Part shown: one piece after another, positions 6,987-14,227 of the stretch
Layout: each line of letters starts with the position of its first letter
Numbering within the stretch: position 1 is the stretch's first letter
NCBI GenBank assembly: GCA_036655975.1
Contig: JAVVPD010000028.1
Coordinates: 1-27,442, forward strand
Source: CASQEL01 sp036655975
GTDB lineage: Bacteria > Desulfobacterota > Desulfovibrionia > Desulfovibrionales > Desulfovibrionaceae
DNA: 27,442 bases
Direction of reading: 5' to 3'
Translations under genes and position numbers: made by a program
Notes under the pieces: model-generated
The model's database searches: none
What the model was told of the DNA's origin: nothing
What the model saw: only the letters and a program-made list of their open reading frames with translations

Positions 6987-8150
6987 ATGATTGAGAAACT
7001 TCTCACAGGGCCCAAGGGCTACTATCTTTGGCTGGCTTTCCTGCTGGGTGTTATCGCCGTGGGCGGCCTTGTGTATATCTACCAGCTTCAGCAGGGCTTA
7101 ACCATCACCGGAATGAGCCGTGATGTGTCGTGGGGCCTGTATATCTCGCAATTCACCTACTTTGTGGGTGTGGCGGCCTCGGCGGTGATGCTGGTACTGC
7201 CCGCCTATTTCCATCATTATAAACAGTTCAAACGCATGATTATTTTTGGCGAATTTATTGCTATTGCCGCTGTTATCATGTGTATGCTGTTCATTGTGGT
7301 GGACATGGGCCAACCTCAACGTATGCTCAACGTGGTGCTACACCCCACCCTGAATTCTGTCATGTTTTACGACATGATGGTGCTGGTGGGCTATTTGTGC
7401 CTGAATCTCATTATCGGTTGGGTTACCTTGGAAGCCGAAAGGCTGGATGTTGATCCTCCAAAATGGGTTAAGTATCTTATTTACTTGTCCATCATTTGGG
7501 CTTTCTCCATCCATACCGTGACTGCTTTCTTGTACGCTGGCTTGCCTGGCCGTCATTATTGGCTTACCGCCATTATGGCTGCGCGTTTCTTGTCATCGGC
7601 CTTTTGTTCAGGGCCTGCGCTGTTGCTGCTGCTGGTGCTCGGCATGAAGCGTCTGACCGGTTTTGACCCCGGTAAGGAAGCTGTCCGCACCCTAACCCTG
7701 ATTATCACCTATGCCATGTGCATTAACGTGTTTTTCTATCTGCTTGAAGTGTTCACCGCCTTCTATAGTGGCATGCCCGGTCACCAGCATCCTCTGGTGT
7801 ACCTCTTTGCCGGTCATGGCGGGCACATTCCGTGGGTAACCTATTGGATGTGGGCGGCGGTGCTTATGGCCGCGGCCTCCTTGTTCATCCTTATTCCCCC
7901 GAGCTTGCGGGAAAACATGAAGCTGCTGCCCGTGGCTTTGGGTATGCTCGTTCTGGCTACGTGGATTGATAAGGGCCTTGGCTTGCTTATCGGTGGTTTT
8001 ACGCCGAACCCCTTCGACGGCTTTACCAACTATATGCCGACATTGCCGGAAATTGCCATTGCTGTGGCTATCTACGCCGTGGGCCTGTTGGTTATTTCCC
8101 TGCTGTGGAAGATTGCTCTGGATGTCAAAAAAGAAGCGGGTACTTTCTAA
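6987..8150 (+). CDS. dsrP: DsrP, NrfD-like quinone-interacting membrane subunit of DsrMKJOP
   Basis: A 387-residue polytopic membrane protein of the NrfD/PsrC family with about ten predicted helices from residue 13 to 380. It has no heme or iron-sulfur motif and is expected to exchange electrons between the quinone pool and DsrO on the periplasmic side. The GGGAGGA ribosome site (6974-6980) begins on the last base of the dsrO stop and lies 6 bases before the ATG. It is the last gene of the operon; a strong terminator follows 22 bases after the stop. Confidence 0.95.
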   Translation: MIEKLLTGPKGYYLWLAFLLGVIAVGGLVYIYQLQQGLTITGMSRDVSWGLYISQFTYFVGVAASAVMLVLPAYFHHYKQFKRMIIFGEFIAIAAVIMCMLFIVVDMGQPQRMLNVVLHPTLNSVMFYDMMVLVGYLCLNLIIGWVTLEAERLDVDPPKWVKYLIYLSIIWAFSIHTVTAFLYAGLPGRHYWLTAIMAARFLSSAFCSGPALLLLLVLGMKRLTGFDPGKEAVRTLTLIITYAMCINVFFYLLEVFTAFYSGMPGHQHPLVYLFAGHGGHIPWVTYWMWAAVLMAAASLFILIPPSLRENMKLLPVALGMLVLATWIDKGLGLLIGGFTPNPFDGFTNYMPTLPEIAIAVAIYAVGLLVISLLWKIALDVKKEAGTF

Positions 8151-8172
8151 AAACCGCTTCTCCCGCCCGTAT

Positions 8173-8202
8173 AAGGCCCATGCTTCGGTGTGGGCCTTTT
8201 TT
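8173..8202 (+). terminator. Rho-independent terminator of the dsrMKJOP operon
   Basis: An 11-bp stem (8173-8183 with 8188-8198, including two G-T pairs) is closed by the very stable c(UUCG)g tetraloop (8184-8187) and followed by six T (8197-8202). Confidence 0.93.
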
Positions 8203-8278
8203 ATAGGGGCAGGCAGACTTGACTTTTCTCTCTTTGCCTGTGACCATACGCCAAGACCACTATTTCAAGGAGCCAACG

Positions 8279-9601
8279 ATGCCCTTTAAAGAAGCTATCA
8301 CCCATTGCAAAACACTGCTGCGTAGTGGCTATGACGCGCATGTGATAAATGCCCCCATGCAAGCCCAATTGCTGAAAAGTAATGCCGAATTGGCTGTGGA
8401 CATTGCCTGTGAAACCGATTTTGAAACTTTGGCAAAGCTTATTCCCAATGTGGAAGCCACTTCCGAAGCGGGGAGCATTGCTATTTTGCGTGAAGATGGG
8501 ATTACGTTTCGTTTTTATCCCATTGAAAATGAAGATTCCGCCTTGCCTGAGCTAGCACTGCTGCGTATTACGCCCCATATGCTTATGAACATGGAACCTG
8601 CCCGTCGTTTGGAAATGCGCTTGACAGGTTTTGGCGGCCCGGCGGACAGCGGTGTCTATTCCGGCTTTGAAGATATTCAGGGGGGCGAAATTTGTTTGGC
8701 AGGCTTGCCGGATGAAACCCTTAAACATAATTATTTGTTGGCTATCCGTGCGCTGCGCTTTGCGGCTAACTTTGATTTGCCGCTGAACCCCAATTCGTGG
8801 CTGGCTATCGTGCGCGCGGGTTCACGGGTGCTGGACTATGTGCCCGCAGCAGACATTATGGAAGAATGGCGCAAGGTTGCGGCTGAATCTATGTGGAAAT
8901 TTGTGCAATTGCTGCACGAAGCGCACATTTTGCAAGGCCTTATCCCCGAAGTGGCGGCTCTGTCCTGTATTCGCCAGCAAAAAAATGACGATGGTGCCGA
9001 AGAAACCGTCTTTGCCCACACCATAGACTGCATGAAGCGCTATCCTGAAGAAGGATTTCACTACGATTGGCTGGGTACTCTGGCTATGATGTTTCATGAT
9101 GTGGGCAAATTGTATACCGGAGAATTTTTTGAAGGCCAATGGACTTTCTACCAGCATCACCGCGTGGGCGCGAAAGTGACCCGCAAAATTTTGCGGCGCC
9201 TCCATTTTATGCCGGAAGATATCGATCTGTTGTGCCATTTGGTGCGCTATCATATGCGTTTCCACTTCATGCTTACTGATCGGGGCATCCGCCGTTTTAA
9301 GGCTTTGGACGAATATCCGCGCCTGATCGAAATGACCCGTGCGGATATTAAAGCCCGCGCTGGCAGCTATACATATTTTAATCACAATCATAAATATTTG
9401 GCCCGTGCGGAAACGCCTGAGCAAATGCTTGAACCTTTGCTTAACGGGAATCAGATTATGGAATTTACCCATTTACCCCCTGGGCCCATGGTGGGGATCA
9501 TCCGTGAGGCCCTCTTGCAAGCGCAAATTGCCGGAGAAGTCACTGACCTTGAAAGCGCGGTGAACTTTGTTCGCGAATATTCGCATAAAAATATTCAGTA
9601 G
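8279..9601 (+). CDS. HD-domain protein derived from a CCA-adding/poly(A) polymerase, nucleotidyltransferase site degenerate
   Basis: A 440-residue soluble protein with the layout of a bacterial tRNA CCA nucleotidyltransferase: an N-terminal nucleotidyltransferase-like region (about 1-150), the family segment RALRFAANF (157-165), a helical linker, and an HD phosphohydrolase domain with H273-D274. The head domain seems inactive. Where CCA enzymes have GGxVRD, this protein reads INAPMQ (23-28). Where they have the metal-binding DxD, it has A39-V40-D41. The RRD motif region reads RRLEMR. A role in tRNA tailing is therefore doubtful; the HD domain may still be a metal-dependent phosphohydrolase. 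The start at 8279 is set by AAGGAG at 8267-8272. It abuts rlmN (2 bases), which suggests an RNA-related role. The family call is good; the substrate is unknown. Confidence 0.72.
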   Translation: MPFKEAITHCKTLLRSGYDAHVINAPMQAQLLKSNAELAVDIACETDFETLAKLIPNVEATSEAGSIAILREDGITFRFYPIENEDSALPELALLRITPHMLMNMEPARRLEMRLTGFGGPADSGVYSGFEDIQGGEICLAGLPDETLKHNYLLAIRALRFAANFDLPLNPNSWLAIVRAGSRVLDYVPAADIMEEWRKVAAESMWKFVQLLHEAHILQGLIPEVAALSCIRQQKNDDGAEETVFAHTIDCMKRYPEEGFHYDWLGTLAMMFHDVGKLYTGEFFEGQWTFYQHHRVGAKVTRKILRRLHFMPEDIDLLCHLVRYHMRFHFMLTDRGIRRFKALDEYPRLIEMTRADIKARAGSYTYFNHNHKYLARAETPEQMLEPLLNGNQIMEFTHLPPGPMVGIIREALLQAQIAGEVTDLESAVNFVREYSHKNIQ

Positions 9602-9603
9602 AT

Positions 9604-10689
9604 ATGCAAAATCTGCTCAATTTTACCTATGCGGAACTCGAAAAGTATTTTGTTATTGAGCTGAACCAGCCGCGTTTTCGAGCCAAGCAAGTTTGGCAGT
9701 GGCTATGGCAAAAAATGGCGCATGACTTTGCAAGTATGAGCAATGTCTCTAAAGACTTGCGGCTACAATTGGCGGAGTGTGCCTATATCCGTTGGCCCGA
9801 GGTGGTGACGGTGGCAACAAGTCAGGACGGTACGGTCAAGTTTTTATTGGCCCTTGAAGACGGGGCACAGGTGGAAACGGTGCTGATACCCTCCACGCAG
9901 CGGGAGGGCGGGGTGCGGATGACGCAATGCCTGTCGTGTCAGGTGGGGTGCGCCATGGGCTGCACTTTTTGCAGTACGGGCAGTATGGGTTTTGAGCGGA
10001 ACATGACGGCGGGCGAGATTGTGGGGCAGGTGCTGGTGGCGCGGGAATATCTGGGTGACGCGCGGCCGGAACATCCGATTATTCGTAATTTGGTGTTTAT
10101 GGGTATGGGCGAGCCTTTGTTGAACTTGTCCGAAACGCAACGCAGCCTCACTATTTTGAACGATTGCCACGGCCTAAGCTTTTCGCCGCGCCGGATTACG
10201 GTGTCCACCTGCGGGATTGAAAAAGGGCTTAAGGAGCTTGGCGAATCGGGGCAAGCCTTTTTGGCGGTGTCGCTGCATGCGCCCACACAAGACTTGCGGG
10301 CCCAAATTATGCCCAAGGCAGCGCACTGGAAGCTGGATGATCTCATCAGCGCCCTCGAATCCTATCCTTTGAAAACCCGCGAGCGTATCACGTTTGAATA
10401 TTTATTATTGGGCGGCGTTAATGACAGCTTGGCTCATGCCCGTGATTTGGTGCGCCTTGTGGCTCGTGTGAAAGGCAAATTGAATCTTATTGTGTATAAT
10501 CCTGCCGAAGGTGCGGTGTACGCGGCCCCTCGGGAGGCGGACATCCTCGCTTTTGAAAAATATTTGTGGGACAAAGGCATTACTGCCATTATCCGTAAAA
10601 GTAAGGGCCAAGATATTAAAGCTGCGTGTGGTCAGCTTAAAGCCTTTTTGATTCCAGACGCTCCCTCCGGCGCTTTACGGCGAAAGTAA
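9604..10689 (+). CDS. rlmN: RlmN, dual-specificity 23S rRNA/tRNA adenine C2-methyltransferase
   Basis: A radical-SAM enzyme that methylates C2 of A2503 in 23S rRNA and A37 in some tRNAs. The 361-residue protein has the [4Fe-4S] motif CX3CX2C at C116/C120/C123, with the following STGSMGF segment. C109 and C342 (in ACGQLK) are in the surroundings where RlmN has conserved cysteines; C342 is the likely methyl-carrying catalytic cysteine. The GMGEPLLN SAM-binding segment is present. The start has no good Shine-Dalgarno and lies 2 bases after the stop of the upstream HD gene, so translation is probably coupled. A perfect 12-base palindrome (GCGAATATTCGC, 9573-9584) sits 20 bases before the start. 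Confidence 0.95.
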   Translation: MQNLLNFTYAELEKYFVIELNQPRFRAKQVWQWLWQKMAHDFASMSNVSKDLRLQLAECAYIRWPEVVTVATSQDGTVKFLLALEDGAQVETVLIPSTQREGGVRMTQCLSCQVGCAMGCTFCSTGSMGFERNMTAGEIVGQVLVAREYLGDARPEHPIIRNLVFMGMGEPLLNLSETQRSLTILNDCHGLSFSPRRITVSTCGIEKGLKELGESGQAFLAVSLHAPTQDLRAQIMPKAAHWKLDDLISALESYPLKTRERITFEYLLLGGVNDSLAHARDLVRLVARVKGKLNLIVYNPAEGAVYAAPREADILAFEKYLWDKGITAIIRKSKGQDIKAACGQLKAFLIPDAPSGALRRK

Positions 10690-10695
10690 ATTTCG

Positions 10696-10707
10696 CCTAG
10701 GCCTAGG
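10696..10707. repeat. Palindrome made of two CCTAGG units
   Basis: CCTAGGCCTAGG is a perfect 12-base palindrome and a tandem duplication of CCTAGG, 6 bases after the rlmN stop. It contains two CTAG tetramers, which are uncommon in many bacterial genomes. No function can be assigned. Confidence 0.4.
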
Positions 10708-10727
10708 GGGCGGGCGACGGTTCTCGG

Positions 10728-10770
10728 TGCCAGAGCATTTAGCTGTTTTCATGAGCTAAATGCTCTGGCA
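10728..10770. terminator. 17-bp perfect hairpin between convergent rlmN and tgt
   Basis: TGCCAGAGCATTTAGCT (10728-10744) and its exact complement (10754-10770) flank a 9-base loop. The right arm touches the bases next to the tgt stop codon (10772-10774), and rlmN ends 38 bases to the left. Its position between two converging genes suggests a shared bidirectional transcription end, but neither side has a T-run. It is therefore not a standard intrinsic terminator, and may instead be an mRNA 3'-end stabiliser or another element. Confidence 0.5.
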
Positions 10771-10771
10771 T

Positions 10772-11950
10772 CTATCCTATGGCACCACCGGCGGCGGCTT
10801 CTTCGGGGTAGAGGGATTCGATGTGGCGTTTGAGGGCGTGAAAGCGCCCCTGCATGATGGATTCGCGGGCTTCGCGCACAAGACTGAGAAAATAGGTCAA
10901 ATTGTGCAGGGAATTGAGGCGAAAGGCGAGCAGTTCCTTGCTGGTATAGAGGTGGCGCAGATAGGCGCGGGAAAAGGTGCGGCAGGTATAGCATTGGCAC
11001 TGGGGGTCAAGGGGGCCGTCGTCCTCAGCGTATTCTTTGCGCTTAATATTGATTTTACCGAGAGAGGTGTACAGGGTTCCGTTGCGGGCATTGCGGGTGG
11101 GCAGCACACAGTCGAACATATCTATGCCGGCGCAAATGCCGTTGATGATATCAAGGGGGGTGCCCACGCCCATGAGATAGCGGGCTTTGGCGGCGGGCAA
11201 TAAGGGGGTGGCGTGATAGAGATGGGTCATCATTTCGGCCTTGCTTTCCCCCACGGACAGCCCGCCAATGGCAAAGCCGTCAAAGTCGTGATCCACAAGA
11301 GCCGCGATGGAACGGGCGCGGAGGTCTTTAAAGAAGCCGCCTTGGGTGATAGCGAAAAGCAGATTGTGGGCGCAGCCTTGGGGATAGGCTTGTCGGGCGC
11401 GTAAGGCCCAACGGGTTGTCAGTTCAAGGGATTTCTCCGTATAGGCGTAGTCCGCCCCGTAGGGGACGCACTCGTCGAGCACCATCATGATATCAGAATT
11501 GAGGTTACGTTGGATTTCGACGACGTTTTCAGGGGTGAACACATGCTTGGAGCCGTCGAGGTGGGAACGAAATTCCACGCCCTGTTCGCTGATTTTACGT
11601 AAGGAACTGAGGCTAAAAACCTGAAAACCGCCGCTGTCGGTGAGAATGGGCTTGTCCCACGCAGAAAAAGTGTGCAGGCCGCCGCGCCGGGCAATAAGTT
11701 TGTCGTTGGGGCGTAGATAGAGATGATAGGTATTCCCCAAAATAATTTGCGCGCCAAGGGCGTGAAGATCATCGGGAGCAAGAGCCTTAACAGAACCCAC
11801 CGTGCCCACGGGCATAAAGATGGGGGTTTCAATACTGCCGTGGGCGGTGTCGAGCACACCGGCTCTGGCAGCACCGTCGGTGGCGTTGAGGGTGAAGCGG
11901 CCCGCGTGGGGACGGGCCTGAGCCGTCATTTTATCGTAATATTCCTGCAT
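10772..11950 (-). CDS. tgt: Queuine/preQ1 tRNA-guanine transglycosylase
   Basis: Exchanges guanine 34 of GUN-anticodon tRNAs for preQ1 in queuosine synthesis. The 392-residue protein shows the substrate-binding and catalytic segment TDSGGFQVFSL (D105), GGLSVGE, the second aspartate region MFDCVLPTRNARNG, and the zinc site CQCYTC with a downstream histidine. The ATG at 11950 is chosen because AGGA lies just upstream and it leaves a 5-base gap to the permease gene. A further upstream in-frame ATG (12001) would overlap that gene, and an ATG at 11929 has no ribosome site. It is the last gene of a two-gene unit with the permease. Confidence 0.95.
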   Translation of the reverse strand: MQEYYDKMTAQARPHAGRFTLNATDGAARAGVLDTAHGSIETPIFMPVGTVGSVKALAPDDLHALGAQIILGNTYHLYLRPNDKLIARRGGLHTFSAWDKPILTDSGGFQVFSLSSLRKISEQGVEFRSHLDGSKHVFTPENVVEIQRNLNSDIMMVLDECVPYGADYAYTEKSLELTTRWALRARQAYPQGCAHNLLFAITQGGFFKDLRARSIAALVDHDFDGFAIGGLSVGESKAEMMTHLYHATPLLPAAKARYLMGVGTPLDIINGICAGIDMFDCVLPTRNARNGTLYTSLGKINIKRKEYAEDDGPLDPQCQCYTCRTFSRAYLRHLYTSKELLAFRLNSLHNLTYFLSLVREARESIMQGRFHALKRHIESLYPEEAAAGGAIG

Positions 11951-11955
11951 AGATC

Positions 11956-13191
11956 CTACTTGTACATGGGCAAAACATTGAAGACCACAAGGGTGTGGCA
12001 AAAGGCCGTGATACAGCCATAGAGCAGGAGCAAGGGAATAACCATGCTGCCTCCAGGGGCGGTATACAGGCTGGTGGCAAATTTGCGGCGGCTAACACGC
12101 AGCATGAGCGCGGGCACGATGACAGACCAGACGCTGGCGGCAAGGCCCGCCCATCCGATAGCGAGCAGAAAGCCGTTGGGCCAAATAAGCGCGCAGACGG
12201 TGGAGGGGGCAAAGGTAATCAGGGCAGTTTTGGTGCGTCCGATGCGTGAGTCGCTGAAACCGAACAGGTCCGCAATATAGTCGAACAGGCCAAGCCCCGC
12301 GCCCAGAAAGGACGTTGCCACGGCCAGTGCGGAAAAGGCTTCAAGCATACGCAGAATAAAGTTGCTGTCGACATTGGCCCCCGCTGCCTTGACCAGATCT
12401 CCCACATTGCCGCCTGCAGCAATCACGTCTTTGAATTGCGCGCGGGAGATGGAGCCGTCGGCGGCAAGAATCCATGTTAGATAGCAGATAAGCGCAATAA
12501 GTGTGCCGTAAATAAGACATTTGTTGATGCTTTTTGGATCTTTGCCAAAATATTTCACCATGCTGGGCACGGAGGCATGAAAGCAAAAGGACGTCAGATA
12601 GGTGGAGAGGGCCACCCAGATAAAGAGGATCTGCCCGCCGTCCCCGCCAAGGTCAAGCAGGACGGCAGCGCGGATTTGCGCCAGTAGTCCGGTCATGGAC
12701 AGGACAAAGGTGATGACCATGCCCGCCATCATAATGAGGGAAAAACGGTCAACAATCCACGTAGACCACCATACGCAGGCAGTGAGCAGCAGGGCGAAGA
12801 TAAGCCCTGAGACAAAGGTGCCAGGCTCGATGCCGGCAATGGCGAGGAGGGAATGGCGCACAATGGAGCCGCCGCCGCTGACATAGGCGTAGACAAGAAT
12901 ATAGAGCACAAAGGCCACGGCAAGGCCGTTGATCCAGCTCCACGTGGTGCCGAGAGTGTCTTGGACAAGGGTATGGAAGCTGGCACCGGGTTCATAATGG
13001 AGGTTGACTTCCAGCAAGGCTTGACTGGACAACAGCATGAGCAACCAAGTGCCAAGCATTATTGCAAGCGACCAATAAAACCACATGCCGGCAGAGATAG
13101 TGGGGAGGGCCAACATGCCCGCGCCGATGGTGGTGCCGGCAATAATCATGGTGCCACCAAGAACTGTGGGCTTATTGGGAATGAGGCTCAT
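11956..13191 (-). CDS. Aromatic amino acid permease (Mtr/TyrP family, HAAAP)
   Basis: A 411-residue inner-membrane transporter of the hydroxy/aromatic amino acid permease family, presumably a proton symporter for tryptophan or tyrosine. Helix 1 carries the family's signature glycine-rich unwound stretch (residues 12-30, GGTMIIAGTTIGAGMLALP). About eleven hydrophobic helices follow. The AAAAGGAG ribosome site (13198-13205, - strand) is optimal. Which amino acid is carried cannot be told from the sequence. It is followed directly by tgt, probably on the same transcript. Only about 28 bases separate its ribosome site from the hairpin of the upstream gene's terminator. Confidence 0.88.
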   Translation of the reverse strand: MSLIPNKPTVLGGTMIIAGTTIGAGMLALPTISAGMWFYWSLAIMLGTWLLMLLSSQALLEVNLHYEPGASFHTLVQDTLGTTWSWINGLAVAFVLYILVYAYVSGGGSIVRHSLLAIAGIEPGTFVSGLIFALLLTACVWWSTWIVDRFSLIMMAGMVITFVLSMTGLLAQIRAAVLLDLGGDGGQILFIWVALSTYLTSFCFHASVPSMVKYFGKDPKSINKCLIYGTLIALICYLTWILAADGSISRAQFKDVIAAGGNVGDLVKAAGANVDSNFILRMLEAFSALAVATSFLGAGLGLFDYIADLFGFSDSRIGRTKTALITFAPSTVCALIWPNGFLLAIGWAGLAASVWSVIVPALMLRVSRRKFATSLYTAPGGSMVIPLLLLYGCITAFCHTLVVFNVLPMYK

Positions 13192-13219
13192 GCAAGGCTC
13201 CTTTTACTTCAAAATACAC

Positions 13220-13267
13220 AAAAAAGGGGAAAGACAGCCGACCGGTGGGCACCGTCGTCTTTCCCCC
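13220..13267 (-). terminator. Rho-independent terminator ending the srf-type operon
   Basis: Reading the - strand, GGGGAAAGAC (13266-13257) pairs with GTCTTTCCCC (13235-13226), with an inner stem CGGT/ACCG, and the run TTTTTT follows (13225-13220). It lies just after the stop of the dehydrogenase gene (13276). Confidence 0.9.
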
Positions 13268-13275
13268 AAAAATAG

Positions 13276-14181
13276 TTATTTCTGGATGTTCCAAGTTTTG
13301 GCAGTCAAACTGGCAAGGCCTTTGACCAGCACCTGTGTACCTTGCTTGCCGTAACCTTGAGCAACCAAGGCGCGGTAGGCGCCCTCAGCGGCGCTCAGAC
13401 CGGGCAAAACAAGGCCCATACGGCGGCATTCGTCGAGGCACAGGGCCAGATCTTTGAGAAAGTGTTCGACAAAAAAACCGGGTGCAAAATTGCCATCGAC
13501 GATGCGGGGGCCGAGGGTGGTCATGGCGATGCTTCCCGCACCACCGGGAATGACGGTTTGCAGCCACGTACGCACGTTCAAACCCGCTTCTTGGGCAAAT
13601 AAGAGGGATTCGCAGGTGCTGAACATAACGCCAGCTATGGCTACCTGATTAGCCAGTTTGGCTTTTTGCCCGCAGCCCGCAGGGCCGAAGTGCACGACAT
13701 TCTGGCCCATGCATGCAAGGCAGGGTTGCAGGCGGCTAAAGGCTGCGGCTTCGCCGCCCACCAAAATGGACAGGCTTCCGGCCTTGGCCCCCACGTCACC
13801 GCCCGTTACCGGAGCGTCCACACCGAAGCAGCCCTTGGCGGCGGCTTTTTCGGCAATGCGTACCGCCAAGGCGGGGGAGCTGGTAGTCATATCACACAGG
13901 ATACCGCCGGGGGCCAAGCCCGCCAAGGCGCCCGTGGGACTGAGCAAAACTTCTTCCACATCTGCGGGAAAACCCACAATGGAAAAAACGATGTTGGAGG
14001 CGGCCCCCACAGCCTTAGGGCTGTCGGCCCATGTGGCACCGGCATCCAGTAAGGCTTGGGCTTTGGCCTTGGTGCGGTTGTAAATAGTCAGCGGGTACCC
14101 CGCTTTGAGCAAATGCCCCGCCATGGAAAGCCCCATAACCCCTGTGCCTATCCATCCTAAAGCAGGTTTTTGTGTTGTCAT
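13276..14181 (-). CDS. NAD(P)-dependent beta-hydroxyacid dehydrogenase (3-hydroxyisobutyrate dehydrogenase / tartronate semialdehyde reductase family)
   Basis: A 301-residue cytoplasmic oxidoreductase. The N-terminal Rossmann domain has GTGVMG (G12, G14, G17). The substrate-binding segment VTGGDVGAKAG is at 125-135. The expected catalytic lysine K175 with N178 lies in QKAKLANQ. The C-terminal helical domain completes the usual length of about 300. The substrate within this family (3-hydroxyisobutyrate, tartronate semialdehyde, succinic semialdehyde or another) cannot be decided. AAGGAG lies 7 bases before the ATG. It begins 46 bases after the FGE-like gene with no terminator or clear promoter between, so it may be the last gene of the long - strand operon, although a metabolic enzyme is an odd companion there. 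Confidence 0.85.
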   Translation of the reverse strand: MTTQKPALGWIGTGVMGLSMAGHLLKAGYPLTIYNRTKAKAQALLDAGATWADSPKAVGAASNIVFSIVGFPADVEEVLLSPTGALAGLAPGGILCDMTTSSPALAVRIAEKAAAKGCFGVDAPVTGGDVGAKAGSLSILVGGEAAAFSRLQPCLACMGQNVVHFGPAGCGQKAKLANQVAIAGVMFSTCESLLFAQEAGLNVRTWLQTVIPGGAGSIAMTTLGPRIVDGNFAPGFFVEHFLKDLALCLDECRRMGLVLPGLSAAEGAYRALVAQGYGKQGTQVLVKGLASLTAKTWNIQK

Positions 14182-14227
14182 TGTCGCGCTCCTTATTGCA
14201 GAGTAAAATTTTGTTTTCGTGTCCTGA

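Noticed and set aside
8219..8250. TTGACT as a -35 box and CATACG as a -10 box before the HD gene
   Set aside because: Spacing of 20 bases and a poor -10 match.
8219..8278. Upstream TTG start extending the HD protein by 20 residues
   Set aside because: No ribosome site there, whereas AAGGAG sits 6 bases before the ATG at 8279.
14182..14227. Promoter or terminator between the FGE-like gene and the dehydrogenase
   Set aside because: The 46 bases are AT-rich but show no hairpin with T-run and no convincing -35/-10 pair.
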